From contig DFBQ01000014.1 of assembly GCA_002367355.1 (NCBI GenBank), positions 1 to 21,558 on the forward strand: DNA of 21,558 nucleotides. The letters are read 5' to 3'. Below are positions 7,305 to 15,948 of the stretch, one piece after another. Numbering within the stretch: the first letter of the stretch is position 1; the number at the start of each line of letters is the position of its first letter. Origin of the DNA: Deltaproteobacteria bacterium UBA3076. GTDB taxonomy: Bacteria > Desulfobacterota > Dissulfuribacteria > Dissulfuribacterales > UBA3076. The position numbers were made by a program, and so were the translations under genes. The notes beneath the pieces were generated by a model. The model made no database searches. It was not told the origin of the DNA and saw only the letters and a list, made by a program, of their open reading frames with translations.

Positions 7305-9290
7305 TCAACGGACAGTTTTCAATCGAGTGTATGTGATCGTTGTTGCCTTACATTTCCGCTTCGTCTGATCCAAGAATCCCAAGGTAAACTTATCATCCGG
7401 TTTTTGGAAAATATCCAGTCCGCGGCCCAATATGATTCTCCACCCAGTATCCGTTTCGATCCATCGGTCATGGAGATTGTCATCGAAAACATAATCAAAG
7501 TCGATATGACCACGGCTTAGTCCCTTTTTTATTTCGTTGAGCTTGTCTCTTAGCTCAGTTTTCCGATAAGAATCACATCCCGTCACAAGGTCAATCTTCA
7601 GGATATCTTCCGACGGATCCAGAATTTCGCAAAAACTCATGAGGTTATAAATTTGATATTGAAGACAAATGTACGGATCACAAACCATGATGGACTTAGC
7701 GCCCTTCAGATAAGGCAGGAAAAGTCTCCCATACGAAACTCCCTTCTGCCCATCAATGATGTCTATTGTCTTTTCTTCAGGATTTCGATCTGGTGAAAAG
7801 GGATCGACCTTTTGCGCCTCTTGTTCAGGGTTTGGCCGTTCATCTGGATGGGAAAGCTGAAATTCGTCCGGACTCTGACTTTTTATTGTTACCCATTTGT
7901 ATTCCTGATCGATTTTCGACAATTCATCACGAATTTGCTGCCGCATACGAACCGCCGGATTCACGCAATATGCAATGAATTCTTCGTCACTAACGTCAAG
8001 GTCTGGGAACAGCAACTTCAGGAACCCTTCGGATAGCCTTGCGATAGCCTTGTTATCCCGCATATCCTCGCATTGAGGCAGGTGCAAACTTTGAGAGACA
8101 TAATCCGCGTAACGCAGGTCGATGCGCAGTTCATGCAGTATCTCGCTAAAGAAATCACCCTTGAATCCAAGTGATTTTGATGGAGTGTTCCGGGACACAC
8201 GCGGCATAAACCATCCTTCGATCAACCCGTGAATTCGATCTATAAAGGCAGATTCCTGTAAGGCGGCCGGCAATTCCTTGAATATCCCGTCACTCTCATA
8301 GAGCGGTGACCTGTTGCCTCCCAGTGTAATATTACCTATCATGACAAATCCAGACTCTGAAGTTCCCATGTCCCCTGTTGCTCTGCGGTACCTGCCACTT
8401 TCAAGATACATCTTGAGAGCGGCCACGGCCTCTCCGGATGCATCGGTGTGAATCTTTTGGATTTCATCGACCACGACAACATCATATCGTGGAATCAGAC
8501 CTAGTTGTTTCGTGTTGCTATTGAAAAACAAGGCAGGAGCTGAGAGTTTTCCGCCCGGTATGACGGCTGCGTACCGGCTGATATTATCAAAAACAAACGA
8601 CTTCCCTGTTCCTTTTGGCGCTAACTCAGTAATATTGACCCTCGGCTCAACCAAGGGAATGATTCTACTGAGGAGTAATAACTTTTGTGATAGTCTGTGG
8701 ACATCGGGATTGAACTGGCAACTGGAAACAAGAAGATCAATCCACTCGTCAACATTGAAATGTTTGCGCGAATCTCGGAAATATTCTAAATCCACTCCCG
8801 GAGTCTGGAATGCTTTGAATTCGACCATCCATATCTGGCCTTTTTTTACATCTTCGCCATCAGGGGGTACATACCGCAATGTTCCCAAACCCCACATACC
8901 TGTCTTAAGCAACATGGGGTTCTGGTCGATGATATCCTTTTGTACCATCCCGTTGCTGACGTCTAATAGTGGGATGCTCAGATCGTGAGTGTTACGATCC
9001 AAGTTCACATTGACACGAAAGTCGTCCAGAATACGAACCTCCTCCTGCTCCATAAGACGGTTCAGGATCATGTTCTTGTCAGCTTTCTGGGGCAGAAACC
9101 TGGAGACCGTTTTCACGATCTCGCTTCGTCCGTCTTCTGTAAGCTCGTCTCCATCCATAAACTGGCTAATGATCCATTCACCAACATAGACAGGTATCGC
9201 TCGGGCACCGAAGCCGGCCTTTCCCATGAGCCCCTTATTTATTACGACCTCGCCGTAATAATCCTTCGCTTTTTGTTCAAATGACATCAT
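7305..9290 (-). CDS. brxL: BrxL-like AAA+ ATPase with MIT_C (PLD-like) C-terminus
   Basis: BrxL is the DNA-binding AAA+ component of BREX phage defence. Residues 1-210 match the BrxL N-terminal region (KDYYGEVVINKGL, VPVYVGEWI-like residues, TGMWGLGTLRY). The ATPase core has Walker A APKGTGKS at 224-231, Walker B VVVVDE at 271-276, a sensor-like MIGNITLGG and SAFIDRIHGLIEGW. A charged linker (about 465-508) leads to a C-terminal domain (508-661) with YLKGAKSIMVCDPYI, HDRWIETDTGW and LGRGLDIFQKPDDKF. This resembles the MIT_C phospholipase-D-like domain known from eukaryotic MITD1, not the Lon S16 protease domain usual in BrxL. No Ser-Lys protease dyad motif is seen. It starts 17 bases after the pglZ stop, with GGAGG 11 bases before the ATG, and is the last BREX gene. 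Confidence 0.85.
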   Translation of the reverse strand: MMSFEQKAKDYYGEVVINKGLMGKAGFGARAIPVYVGEWIISQFMDGDELTEDGRSEIVKTVSRFLPQKADKNMILNRLMEQEEVRILDDFRVNVNLDRNTHDLSIPLLDVSNGMVQKDIIDQNPMLLKTGMWGLGTLRYVPPDGEDVKKGQIWMVEFKAFQTPGVDLEYFRDSRKHFNVDEWIDLLVSSCQFNPDVHRLSQKLLLLSRIIPLVEPRVNITELAPKGTGKSFVFDNISRYAAVIPGGKLSAPALFFNSNTKQLGLIPRYDVVVVDEIQKIHTDASGEAVAALKMYLESGRYRRATGDMGTSESGFVMIGNITLGGNRSPLYESDGIFKELPAALQESAFIDRIHGLIEGWFMPRVSRNTPSKSLGFKGDFFSEILHELRIDLRYADYVSQSLHLPQCEDMRDNKAIARLSEGFLKLLFPDLDVSDEEFIAYCVNPAVRMRQQIRDELSKIDQEYKWVTIKSQSPDEFQLSHPDERPNPEQEAQKVDPFSPDRNPEEKTIDIIDGQKGVSYGRLFLPYLKGAKSIMVCDPYICLQYQIYNLMSFCEILDPSEDILKIDLVTGCDSYRKTELRDKLNEIKKGLSRGHIDFDYVFDDNLHDRWIETDTGWRIILGRGLDIFQKPDDKFTLGFLDQTKRKCKATTITYTRLKTVR

Positions 9291-9307
9291 CTTTGTTCAT
9301 GCCTCCG

Positions 9308-11014
9308 TCAAAGGTCTTTCAGGCTAAACCCGGCCCGTATGGCTGATTTGAATTCGCATCCAAGCGTATGCGTGAATGTGTATGCCTCGCCCGCAATCTC
9401 GTAGGATATCTCAATCTCCAGCTCCTGTTGTTCCAAAGCGGTCTTCTCAAAATAGCAATTCATGTGAAGGACGCTCTCGCCATGTGCCGGAATTATGGGG
9501 CTGTCGCATCCCTTGACGTCAGTTTCGGGCGACAACACACTTGCCCGAAGGATTTTAATGTCTGTGGAATTCAGGTTCCGAATTTCAATTTCCAGATTTA
9601 CAACTCTTTGTATATAGAACTTTGCTCTTCCAGTTTCCGGTTCTAAATCGAGGTTCAGAAAACGCACAGCAGGCTTAATCCACGCCGCCTTCACTTTTCT
9701 GTACAACGCTGTGGGAACAATAACCTCTTCCGGAGTAATGCCTCCGTGCAAATAACCCTTCCTTTTGCTTGGAAGACGGACAGTCGAGTGCCCATTGGGC
9801 AAGAAATAGATTTTGTTGTCTGCGACAAAGGGGCGCTTAAATTGATATCCCAATTCCCATAGGTTTTTAGGAATTTCATCTATCTTCGCCTCATCAACAA
9901 CTGCGAATCGGTGCCTCTCATTTGAGAACAGTTTATTCACAATTTTCGAGTCGAAGGCTCGCCTTTCTTCTTCGAGTATCATGCATGCTCCGTGGTCAGT
10001 CACAACATGAACGTTAAAAGCCTCCGGCAGGCACTCCCAGGTTTCAAACGCTCTATTCACGGCGTCTGCTATGCGAGTGAAAAGACGATACAGTTCATCT
10101 TCATACGACGTATTCTTGGATTCCACATCAGCATGAAGCAACTCATCACCATCCAGATAGTTTAGAACAGCTATAGTTGCCTCCGTTGGGGGCTTCATGT
10201 CGGTCAATGCCTTCAAATTGCTCAGATATACAATGTTCCTGCCACCCCAATCAGATATCGCTCGTGTCTTAAGAATAGTCTCATAACTTTTTACGGGGCC
10301 TTCCCATTCACCGCTCAAGAGCATGGGTTTGCTACACTCTGTAATCGTCGGCAAAGGTGCAAAACGGTAACCTGAATCATGCCGGCTGAATCCAGCATTG
10401 CGAAGTGCGTCGTCCAGGAGAGTCATAAAAGGGATGGGCAGACAATCAATAAGCAGAATGATCGACAGTTCATCTTTTACTTCGGTAGTTGACAAACTTT
10501 TGAGCGAGTGGATTAAGCTAAGATCAGACTCTTTATGGATAGAAGCATATTCATTGATATACCAGCTTGAAAAACGTCTTACTGTTTTTTCTACTTCTTC
10601 ATCGTAAATATGGTTATATATTTGCCACGTCCGGTACGGTGTATACTCCTCAACCGTCCACCGAATCCATTCTTGTTCCGACCAATCCTTGTCGTCCTCC
10701 AACAAGGACGGTCGCTCAGGTTTGACGCATTTGACGAGCGCACCCAATTGATTGGCATTTACCCCAGGGCAACTAATGAACTTATCACGAACTTTCTCAA
10801 TGTCCTCGATGGTTGTGGAAAACCGATTGGACCTGAGAAGGTCAGCGACACATTGATATTCAAGAAAAAGTCGTCCAGACATACACTCAACGATTTTTCG
10901 GAACTCTTTACCTGATGTGATCTGGCCCTGTATCTCTTCAAAAAAAATTTTGATATGTGTACATATCTCCTCCCTTGCTGTCGCCTCAAGGGGCAGATCA
11001 GTGACCGCTTCCAC
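9308..11014 (-). CDS. pglZ: PglZ, C-terminal part (phosphatase domain), frame-disrupted
   Basis: PglZ is the core alkaline-phosphatase-superfamily protein of BREX. This 568-residue frame carries the phosphatase domain: ILLIDCLPIPF near 185 (metal-binding Asp region), VHVVTDHGACM near 335 and YLHGGITPEEVIVPTALY near 415, the characteristic PglZ HGG...EE...P signature. After it comes an immunoglobulin-like beta region to the C-terminus. The nominal GTG start at 11014 is not a true start, because upstream codons in this frame continue as KKIP from the A7 run at 11020-11026. There the preceding frame (10759-11730) carries the N-terminal part. Joining the two at the run gives 807 residues, a normal PglZ size. 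Domain identity is confident; whether a functional full-length protein is made is open. Confidence 0.85.
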   Translation of the reverse strand: MEAVTDLPLEATAREEICTHIKIFFEEIQGQITSGKEFRKIVECMSGRLFLEYQCVADLLRSNRFSTTIEDIEKVRDKFISCPGVNANQLGALVKCVKPERPSLLEDDKDWSEQEWIRWTVEEYTPYRTWQIYNHIYDEEVEKTVRRFSSWYINEYASIHKESDLSLIHSLKSLSTTEVKDELSIILLIDCLPIPFMTLLDDALRNAGFSRHDSGYRFAPLPTITECSKPMLLSGEWEGPVKSYETILKTRAISDWGGRNIVYLSNLKALTDMKPPTEATIAVLNYLDGDELLHADVESKNTSYEDELYRLFTRIADAVNRAFETWECLPEAFNVHVVTDHGACMILEEERRAFDSKIVNKLFSNERHRFAVVDEAKIDEIPKNLWELGYQFKRPFVADNKIYFLPNGHSTVRLPSKRKGYLHGGITPEEVIVPTALYRKVKAAWIKPAVRFLNLDLEPETGRAKFYIQRVVNLEIEIRNLNSTDIKILRASVLSPETDVKGCDSPIIPAHGESVLHMNCYFEKTALEQQELEIEISYEIAGEAYTFTHTLGCEFKSAIRAGFSLKDL

Positions 11015-11730
11015 CGGTATTTTTTTACAAAGAGAACTTGCTGGGGAGGAAGCACATATTCCAGTATCTTTTCAGGGTAACCGTGCAAACAGGCCCAAAA
11101 GCTCAAATATTGCCAAATATTGTATGCATTTTCAGGTAATTGTCTGGATATCTCTTTAGCCCAATTATCAACGCCGGTTTGCTCCCATTCCTCGCATTTT
11201 GTTTGGAGACAACGATGCAATATAGGGTATTTTTTGAACATCGATTCTGCTTCGTCGTCAACAAGAACGCTTAACACATCAACAAGATTTGACGAGCTAA
11301 TCATGTCAGCCTGAAACTCACCTCCGAGAAGATGCGTCAATAACCGGTTAGCAAAGGTGGTTCGGTTGTTGACCTCAATAGTCAATTCCAACAGTTTTTG
11401 GTTGAGAACGTCAGAATCGTCCAGCCAATCAGGGAGCAGCACATTCCACTGATCCGCCAGTATTAAGCGAGGCGTTTTTTTCTCAAAAGTGCAGGGACGG
11501 CCAATCTGCTCAACGAAATCGCGTAGCCATTCATAATGATTCAAGGACCGGACCCATATTTCCCAAATCACCTCCGGCTTTTGTTTGCGTGACAAAACGT
11601 GGCATGCACCAACGTAATCGCCGTCGCCATCAATGAGAAGAACATCGTCGGGTGGGGAGTGAGACAGATCGCCGATATAGCTGATCTTTACCAGATTGTT
11701 TTTCGGTACAGTCACGGTCCGGCTCCTCAT
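10759..11730 (-). CDS. pglZ: PglZ, N-terminal part, frame-disrupted
   Basis: Residues 1-237 (11730 to 11020) read as the N-terminal region of PglZ: LLIDGDGDYVGACHVL, ILADQWNVLLPDWL, then helical segments up to VLPPQQVLFVKK. Beyond the A7 run the frame turns into low-complexity basic sequence (KRSLICPLRRQQGRR) that overlaps the real phosphatase frame, so residues after 237 are spurious. A one-base shift at the run (-1 slip or one missing A) restores K-K-I-P-V-E-A and an 807-residue protein. The start ATG overlaps the brxC stop as ATGA with AAGGA close upstream, indicating translational coupling. Causes could be mutation, sequencing error or programmed frameshifting. Confidence 0.82.
   Translation of the reverse strand: MRSRTVTVPKNNLVKISYIGDLSHSPPDDVLLIDGDGDYVGACHVLSRKQKPEVIWEIWVRSLNHYEWLRDFVEQIGRPCTFEKKTPRLILADQWNVLLPDWLDDSDVLNQKLLELTIEVNNRTTFANRLLTHLLGGEFQADMISSSNLVDVLSVLVDDEAESMFKKYPILHRCLQTKCEEWEQTGVDNWAKEISRQLPENAYNIWQYLSFWACLHGYPEKILEYVLPPQQVLFVKKYRWKRSLICPLRRQQGRRYVHISKFFLKRYRARSHQVKSSEKSLSVCLDDFFLNINVSLTFSGPIGFPQPSRTLRKFVISSLVALG
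11020..11026 (-). other. A7 slippery run at the pglZ frame break
   Basis: On the minus strand the codons are GTA AAA AAA TAC, so A AAA AAA is in the exact phase of a -1 ribosomal frameshift heptamer, and -1 is the frame needed. A weak ACCG/CGGT stem lies immediately downstream, and a 6-base stem CCCTTG/CAAGGG (10972-10992) is 27 bases away, further than usual for a stimulator. The same position could simply be a lost A in a homopolymer. Confidence 0.6.
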
Positions 11731-13019
11731 TTATCCTTATTCAAGTCACTCAATAGCGTTTCAATCTTTTGAGCCCTGTCCTTACTCAGCAATCTCTTTT
11801 TAACTCCATAGCTGATTACGGATTTCAGTACGGTCACTAACCCTTCCGTGTCATCCGGGCACTTGAATGTTGCTTCCTTCTCGCCGAAAATGTCCGATTC
11901 TACCTGTATCTCGTATTTTCGCTCCTTGCTGACCAACTCGACGCTCACTACATCGCTGGCATTACCATCCTGGTCGACTGCCCGCATTTTTACTTTCACA
12001 TTGGGACGGTCTTTAAGGAGACCGACAAGATCAAGTTTTCCATCGGCTTTATTTGCGTTATCCGAGTGGCGAGGATCACTACCATCCAGGGTGTAGATCA
12101 AACTGGTAGCGTCCTTAGGAACTGCAATGTACATCTCCTTGGATTCATGGACCTCATATACACCTTCAACGATATCCGGCTTGTAAACCACCGGCTTGGC
12201 TTTATCGATCTCGGCCTTGCCTTGCTTCAGCTTTGCCGCGTAGTCTTTTATGTGAAACGAGGTCCACTCCGCTACTGCTCCGAAGCCGTAATCCTTGGGC
12301 AGAAGCTTAACAATCTTGGTGTTGAAATTAACTGACTGATCAGCTAGGCGCGCGAGAAAATATGTGGCATCTTCATGATCGCACTTGTGTGGATCGCGTT
12401 GGCTCGGATTCAGGTTTGCGTACCATTTACTGACCACGTTTTCACACTCGATCATGTCACCCTTAACGCCGTAAACCTCACAAATTGCTTGCGCCACTTT
12501 TCCCCGCGCAAGCTGCTCACCTGAGTTAAGCAGCGCCACATCCTCGGCAAAGGCATCGGAGATGGTTTCGGCGTCCTTCTCAGTCAGGGAATCGCCAACC
12601 GGACCACCACTATAGATCGTCGGCAATTGCTCCAACATAAAATCAAACCGATCCACACTGCCGGTGAATCCGTCCATCAAATCTTTGAGTTTCGACAATC
12701 GATCCTGTCGATCTTTTTCGTATAGGCTGATTACCTTGGCAATAGCGGGCAAACCGTTCCACCATTGCCTGAGTGTTTCAAATGCAGAGTTAAGGGAGCG
12801 GGTTTCACCGTATTTCAAAGGCGGCGCATCAATCGCCTTGGCAACCAGGTCGATGAGTGTGATTTGGGCCTGTGAAATATCCCTGACTGCAAACACAACC
12901 TTAGCCGCTGGGTCTGAGACAATCTTGACCAGATCGTCATAGGACCGAATGGGCTGCTCCATCATCCTTGTGGAGTCTTTATACACGATCAATCGCTCCC
13001 CCATACGCCCGAATGACAT
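11727..13019 (-). CDS. brxC: BrxC/PglY-like protein, C-terminal part, frame-disrupted
   Basis: This 430-residue frame continues the ATPase encoded upstream. The first seven codons are probably out-of-frame sequence; from ERLIVYKDST (residue 8) it follows naturally from ...HVIRAYG of the preceding frame. It has a largely helical part (to about 260), then a beta-rich stretch near 275-360 with IYTLDGSDPRHSDN and VKMRAVDQDGNASDV. That resembles the chitobiase C-terminal (Fn3-like) domain seen as an accessory module in many proteins, and is unexpected in a BREX ATPase. A short helical tail ends YGVKKRLLSKDRAQKIETL. The stop overlaps the pglZ start by ATGA. Joined to the upstream frame it gives about 1349 residues, in the size range of BrxC/PglY proteins. 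Confidence 0.75.
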   Translation of the reverse strand: MSFGRMGERLIVYKDSTRMMEQPIRSYDDLVKIVSDPAAKVVFAVRDISQAQITLIDLVAKAIDAPPLKYGETRSLNSAFETLRQWWNGLPAIAKVISLYEKDRQDRLSKLKDLMDGFTGSVDRFDFMLEQLPTIYSGGPVGDSLTEKDAETISDAFAEDVALLNSGEQLARGKVAQAICEVYGVKGDMIECENVVSKWYANLNPSQRDPHKCDHEDATYFLARLADQSVNFNTKIVKLLPKDYGFGAVAEWTSFHIKDYAAKLKQGKAEIDKAKPVVYKPDIVEGVYEVHESKEMYIAVPKDATSLIYTLDGSDPRHSDNANKADGKLDLVGLLKDRPNVKVKMRAVDQDGNASDVVSVELVSKERKYEIQVESDIFGEKEATFKCPDDTEGLVTVLKSVISYGVKKRLLSKDRAQKIETLLSDLNKDK

Positions 13020-15777
13020 GCGCCAGCGCCAGCATCAACGGCGTACCACCAACCCCATACGGTGCCTTTCGAACCTCTTCGAGAAAAGCCCCGGAAGAAA
13101 ATGTTTCTCCAGGATTGAGATGTGCCAAGCGGTTGCACAATTCTTTTATCACTGGGAAATCATCGTGAATCTTGGACGGGGCACTGTCACATTCAAAATA
13201 ACTAACGACCCCCTCTGAGCCGGTTTTTCTGAGAACTCCCGCCCCCCTTAACAAAACCTTTTCCAGGTAACGTTTTTGGCCGTGGTTGTCGGGATTCCCA
13301 TTGTCAATCAGGATCTTTTCCGCCTCCAACAATACGCTTACTGCTTGTTTCAATGCCGTGTTTTTCCCTGTACGCCATTTCTCATCATGACATAGATTCA
13401 GGTCGGGATGCTTTATGCGACAGCGTTTCTTAAACAGCTCGTCGCACAGCATGTCCGCTGGTTTGTGCGACTGCCGGGGTTTATCCACCAGAACCTTTCC
13501 GCCCTGGCAATACCAGCAAGCGCCGCTGCCTTCCCTAATATCTCTTAGCACGCGCTTAAGCGTTGGAAGATACCCGTCTTCAGGATTCTCAAAGATATCC
13601 CGCAGACGGGACTCGGTTTGCGCGCTGATCTTCTCCGCCTCATTGGGGGGCAGGTAATGCCGACACGCCTTAACTCTAAGCAGGGTTTCCGTAAACGGTT
13701 GAGGAACATGCGGCACAGCCAGAGCCACATTAGCCTCTGGAATCGTCTTTGCAGCTTCCCTCGCCACATTGATCTCTCCCTCGTCTTCGCAAAGCGCGTA
13801 AACGAGGATTCCTTCAAAGCTGTTCTTTGGTTTACTCTGAGTTTCTTCATATTCAATTCGGGTCTCGTCCCAAAGTGCGTCACCCAAATCCTTCGCTCTT
13901 ACAAAACGTGTGCGGAACCGTTTATCTTCCCCGAAAGGCAGGTTGTAACCCTTAGCCTCCAGGAAGTTCAGGTCCAGCTTTCCACCGGCCTCTTCCAAAA
14001 ACGCCGCCACTGTGTTCTGTGGATGCAAGTCCGTGTCGGCCACATATCGCTCGACCAAATCATAGGGGTCATCGGCCCCACTCACTGCCAACTCGTATGT
14101 CTTTGACTGTTTTCTAAAAAAGACTACTCCCTTTTTGAGCAGATTTTTCAGATCCCTCTCAATCTGCTTTTTTTCGGCCTTGCTCAGGCAATACAACCCG
14201 AATTGAATATTTTCCATATTGGCCGGTATCTGGCACAATTGATAAATCAAGATGGCACGCAAGATATTGATCCGTTCGTCTTCCTGTAATCCGAAAAGCG
14301 GATTCTCAGATTCAACAGCCTTTCGCAGTGCGTCCAGGCTGGCGTAAAATCCATTGACAAACTGCCGTTGCCGGTCTCGCAACTCCGAATTCCTCTGTGA
14401 TAGCTCTTTTTGGAAAAATGTGAATAACCGGTCAACTGTGTAGAGATTCAGTTTCCCACCGGCAACAGTCAAATCCGCGGTTTGAATAAAGTCGGCATAT
14501 GACCCCTTCTCACCACCAACATCGCCTGAGAAAAAAGTAAACGTGCTTCTTGCGTCTGATCCGATCTCTGATGAAAGCTTCAGCAAACAGGAGAGTGCCA
14601 TCGGATGCACACCGTAGATATCCTCCAATACCCGTTCGCGAATGCGGTTCACATCTTCGATCCAAGGAAAAAGATCAAGCGATTTACAAGGCGGCACCAA
14701 TTGATCAAAGACGCCCGTCTTGGGTGCGATCTCTTTCTTCCAGGCATTGCTCTTCTTATCCGTTTCGACGATGGCCCCAATGATCTCCTCGATTCCTTCG
14801 TTGAGCAAGTCCACCTGGGTAATGCGAGCACTCATGACGGCCGCGTCATCCTTGCTGAAACGGTCGGCATACGACTTGAAGTCCTTGTGAATACATCCCA
14901 CAAAGATGACGTTGGGCTCATTCTTGCAAATGGTTTCCATGAAGCCCTGCAGCAAGTCTTTAGAGTAAGCGACCCTCTCCAGGGTAAATCCGAATTCATC
15001 AAAAAAAATTGCCAGGCCTTTGAAGCGCTCTTTGAATGCCACACTCTTGATTAAATTCCTGAGTATTGGGATCAGATTGCCGGAACGTGCCTGGAACTCA
15101 ACGCCTCCCATCATCTCCTTGAAGGCAGAGCAGAAGTTCGTCAAAGCCTCTGAGTCATAGTCCTTTAGCCCCATACGAAGCTGGTCCACAGATAAACCAG
15201 GCGTAATCCCTTCAAGCGCTTTTCCAAAATCCTGATAGAAGTCCCGTATGCTACTCTTGCTGCCTTTCTTTTCCCACTCGGCCAATTGGCGCTCTGCTTC
15301 ATCGAATTCGGTTTCAACCCCGGTATTCAAGCCTTTGGCCGCACAAGCATCAAAGACCGCTTTCAAAACCACATCTTCGAAACGCCGGCCTGAGTGGTAA
15401 TCGCAGATCGTGACCAGATACTGGCCGTCCTTGCGGATATTTTTGAGCAGCTTGGCTTTTTCGGAATCAAGTTTGGCATAATTCTCGTAAAATCCGGCAA
15501 TTTCCGGGTCACCGCTCGACCGGCTGAGGAAATTGGCCGACATCAAGCACAAGTGCGACTTTCCGGTACCATAGGAGCCGCTGAGCAGATAGAACTTTTT
15601 GTCGTTGGGCTGATAGAGTCCGCGACAAATACGTTCAAAGGCCACACGGTGCGCCTTGGTCGGACGGTACATGGCCATCCGGTCTGCGTTCTCCTGGGTA
15701 GCCTCATAAGCGCTCTTCAATTCCACGAAGTTCGCGTAGCCGGATTTAAGTTTGACGACTTCAGCTATTTTTGCCAT
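12979..15777 (-). CDS. brxC: BrxC/PglY-like P-loop ATPase, N-terminal part, frame-disrupted
   Basis: BrxC/PglY is the large ATPase of BREX systems. This 932-residue frame shows Walker A GSYGTGKS at 67-74 and Walker B LAIFFDE ending at 260-261, followed by helical regions. A cysteine-containing stretch near 773-777 (CWYC) may hold metal or be incidental. The end of the frame reads KAPYGVGGTPLMLALAHVIRAYG, a segment that in this family leads into further sequence, not a terminus. The frame breaks at the G5 run (plus-strand C run 12998-13002). Skipping one G gives AYG-ERLIVYKDST of the downstream frame. The start ATG at 15777 has a weak GAGTGAGAA site. A 171-bp gap with repeats separates it from the AlbA_2 gene, the only sizeable gap in the operon. 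Confidence 0.84.
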   Translation of the reverse strand: MAKIAEVVKLKSGYANFVELKSAYEATQENADRMAMYRPTKAHRVAFERICRGLYQPNDKKFYLLSGSYGTGKSHLCLMSANFLSRSSGDPEIAGFYENYAKLDSEKAKLLKNIRKDGQYLVTICDYHSGRRFEDVVLKAVFDACAAKGLNTGVETEFDEAERQLAEWEKKGSKSSIRDFYQDFGKALEGITPGLSVDQLRMGLKDYDSEALTNFCSAFKEMMGGVEFQARSGNLIPILRNLIKSVAFKERFKGLAIFFDEFGFTLERVAYSKDLLQGFMETICKNEPNVIFVGCIHKDFKSYADRFSKDDAAVMSARITQVDLLNEGIEEIIGAIVETDKKSNAWKKEIAPKTGVFDQLVPPCKSLDLFPWIEDVNRIRERVLEDIYGVHPMALSCLLKLSSEIGSDARSTFTFFSGDVGGEKGSYADFIQTADLTVAGGKLNLYTVDRLFTFFQKELSQRNSELRDRQRQFVNGFYASLDALRKAVESENPLFGLQEDERINILRAILIYQLCQIPANMENIQFGLYCLSKAEKKQIERDLKNLLKKGVVFFRKQSKTYELAVSGADDPYDLVERYVADTDLHPQNTVAAFLEEAGGKLDLNFLEAKGYNLPFGEDKRFRTRFVRAKDLGDALWDETRIEYEETQSKPKNSFEGILVYALCEDEGEINVAREAAKTIPEANVALAVPHVPQPFTETLLRVKACRHYLPPNEAEKISAQTESRLRDIFENPEDGYLPTLKRVLRDIREGSGACWYCQGGKVLVDKPRQSHKPADMLCDELFKKRCRIKHPDLNLCHDEKWRTGKNTALKQAVSVLLEAEKILIDNGNPDNHGQKRYLEKVLLRGAGVLRKTGSEGVVSYFECDSAPSKIHDDFPVIKELCNRLAHLNPGETFSSGAFLEEVRKAPYGVGGTPLMLALAHVIRAYGGAIDRV
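12998..13002 (-). other. G5 run at the brxC frame break
   Basis: On the minus strand TAT GGG GGA GCG is the upstream frame. Removing one G gives TAT GGG GAG CGA and joins the two brxC frames as AYG-ERL. Either one G was gained (mutation or miscall) or a +1 shift is needed. Confidence 0.55.
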
Positions 15778-15805
15778 GTTGTTCTCACTCTATCAATTGC
15801 AATGA

Positions 15806-15825
15806 TGAATTCTGAATGTTGAATG
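15806..15825. repeat. Heptamer repeat copy in the brxC leader
   Basis: Read on the minus strand this begins CATTCAACATTCAG, identical over 14 bases to the repeat at 5364-5377 upstream of rpe. It lies about 30 bases before the brxC ATG. A weaker relative rich in CATTCAT overlaps the methyltransferase/AlbA_2 junction at about 17469-17496. Confidence 0.55.
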
Positions 15826-15872
15826 AAAAGCCTTCCGGACATTGTTTTCAACTTTCTTTCCAACTCAATATG

Positions 15873-15941
15873 CGAGCGATTACGAGCGCGCCTGAAAGAT
15901 TTATGAGCGCGCACGCATTCAGCGCCTTTTCCGCTCGTAAT
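15873..15941. promoter_or_regulatory. Symmetric GAGCG-rich site before brxC (possible operator)
   Basis: GAGCGCGC occurs twice in direct orientation (15884-15891 and 15905-15912), 21 bases apart or about two helical turns. The flanking ATTACGAGCG (15879-15888) and CGCTCGTAAT (15932-15941) form a perfect 10-base inverted repeat. The site fills the gap between the AlbA_2 stop and brxC. It may be a regulator-binding site or an RNA structure; the role is inferred only from symmetry and position. Confidence 0.35.
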
Positions 15942-15948
15942 GAGTTCC

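Noticed and set aside
7180..7368. Plus-strand 62-codon frame between the UPF0175 gene and brxL
   Set aside because: It overlaps the brxL 3' end antisense and shows no protein-like features. The minus-strand frame coupled to UPF0175 is the better candidate.
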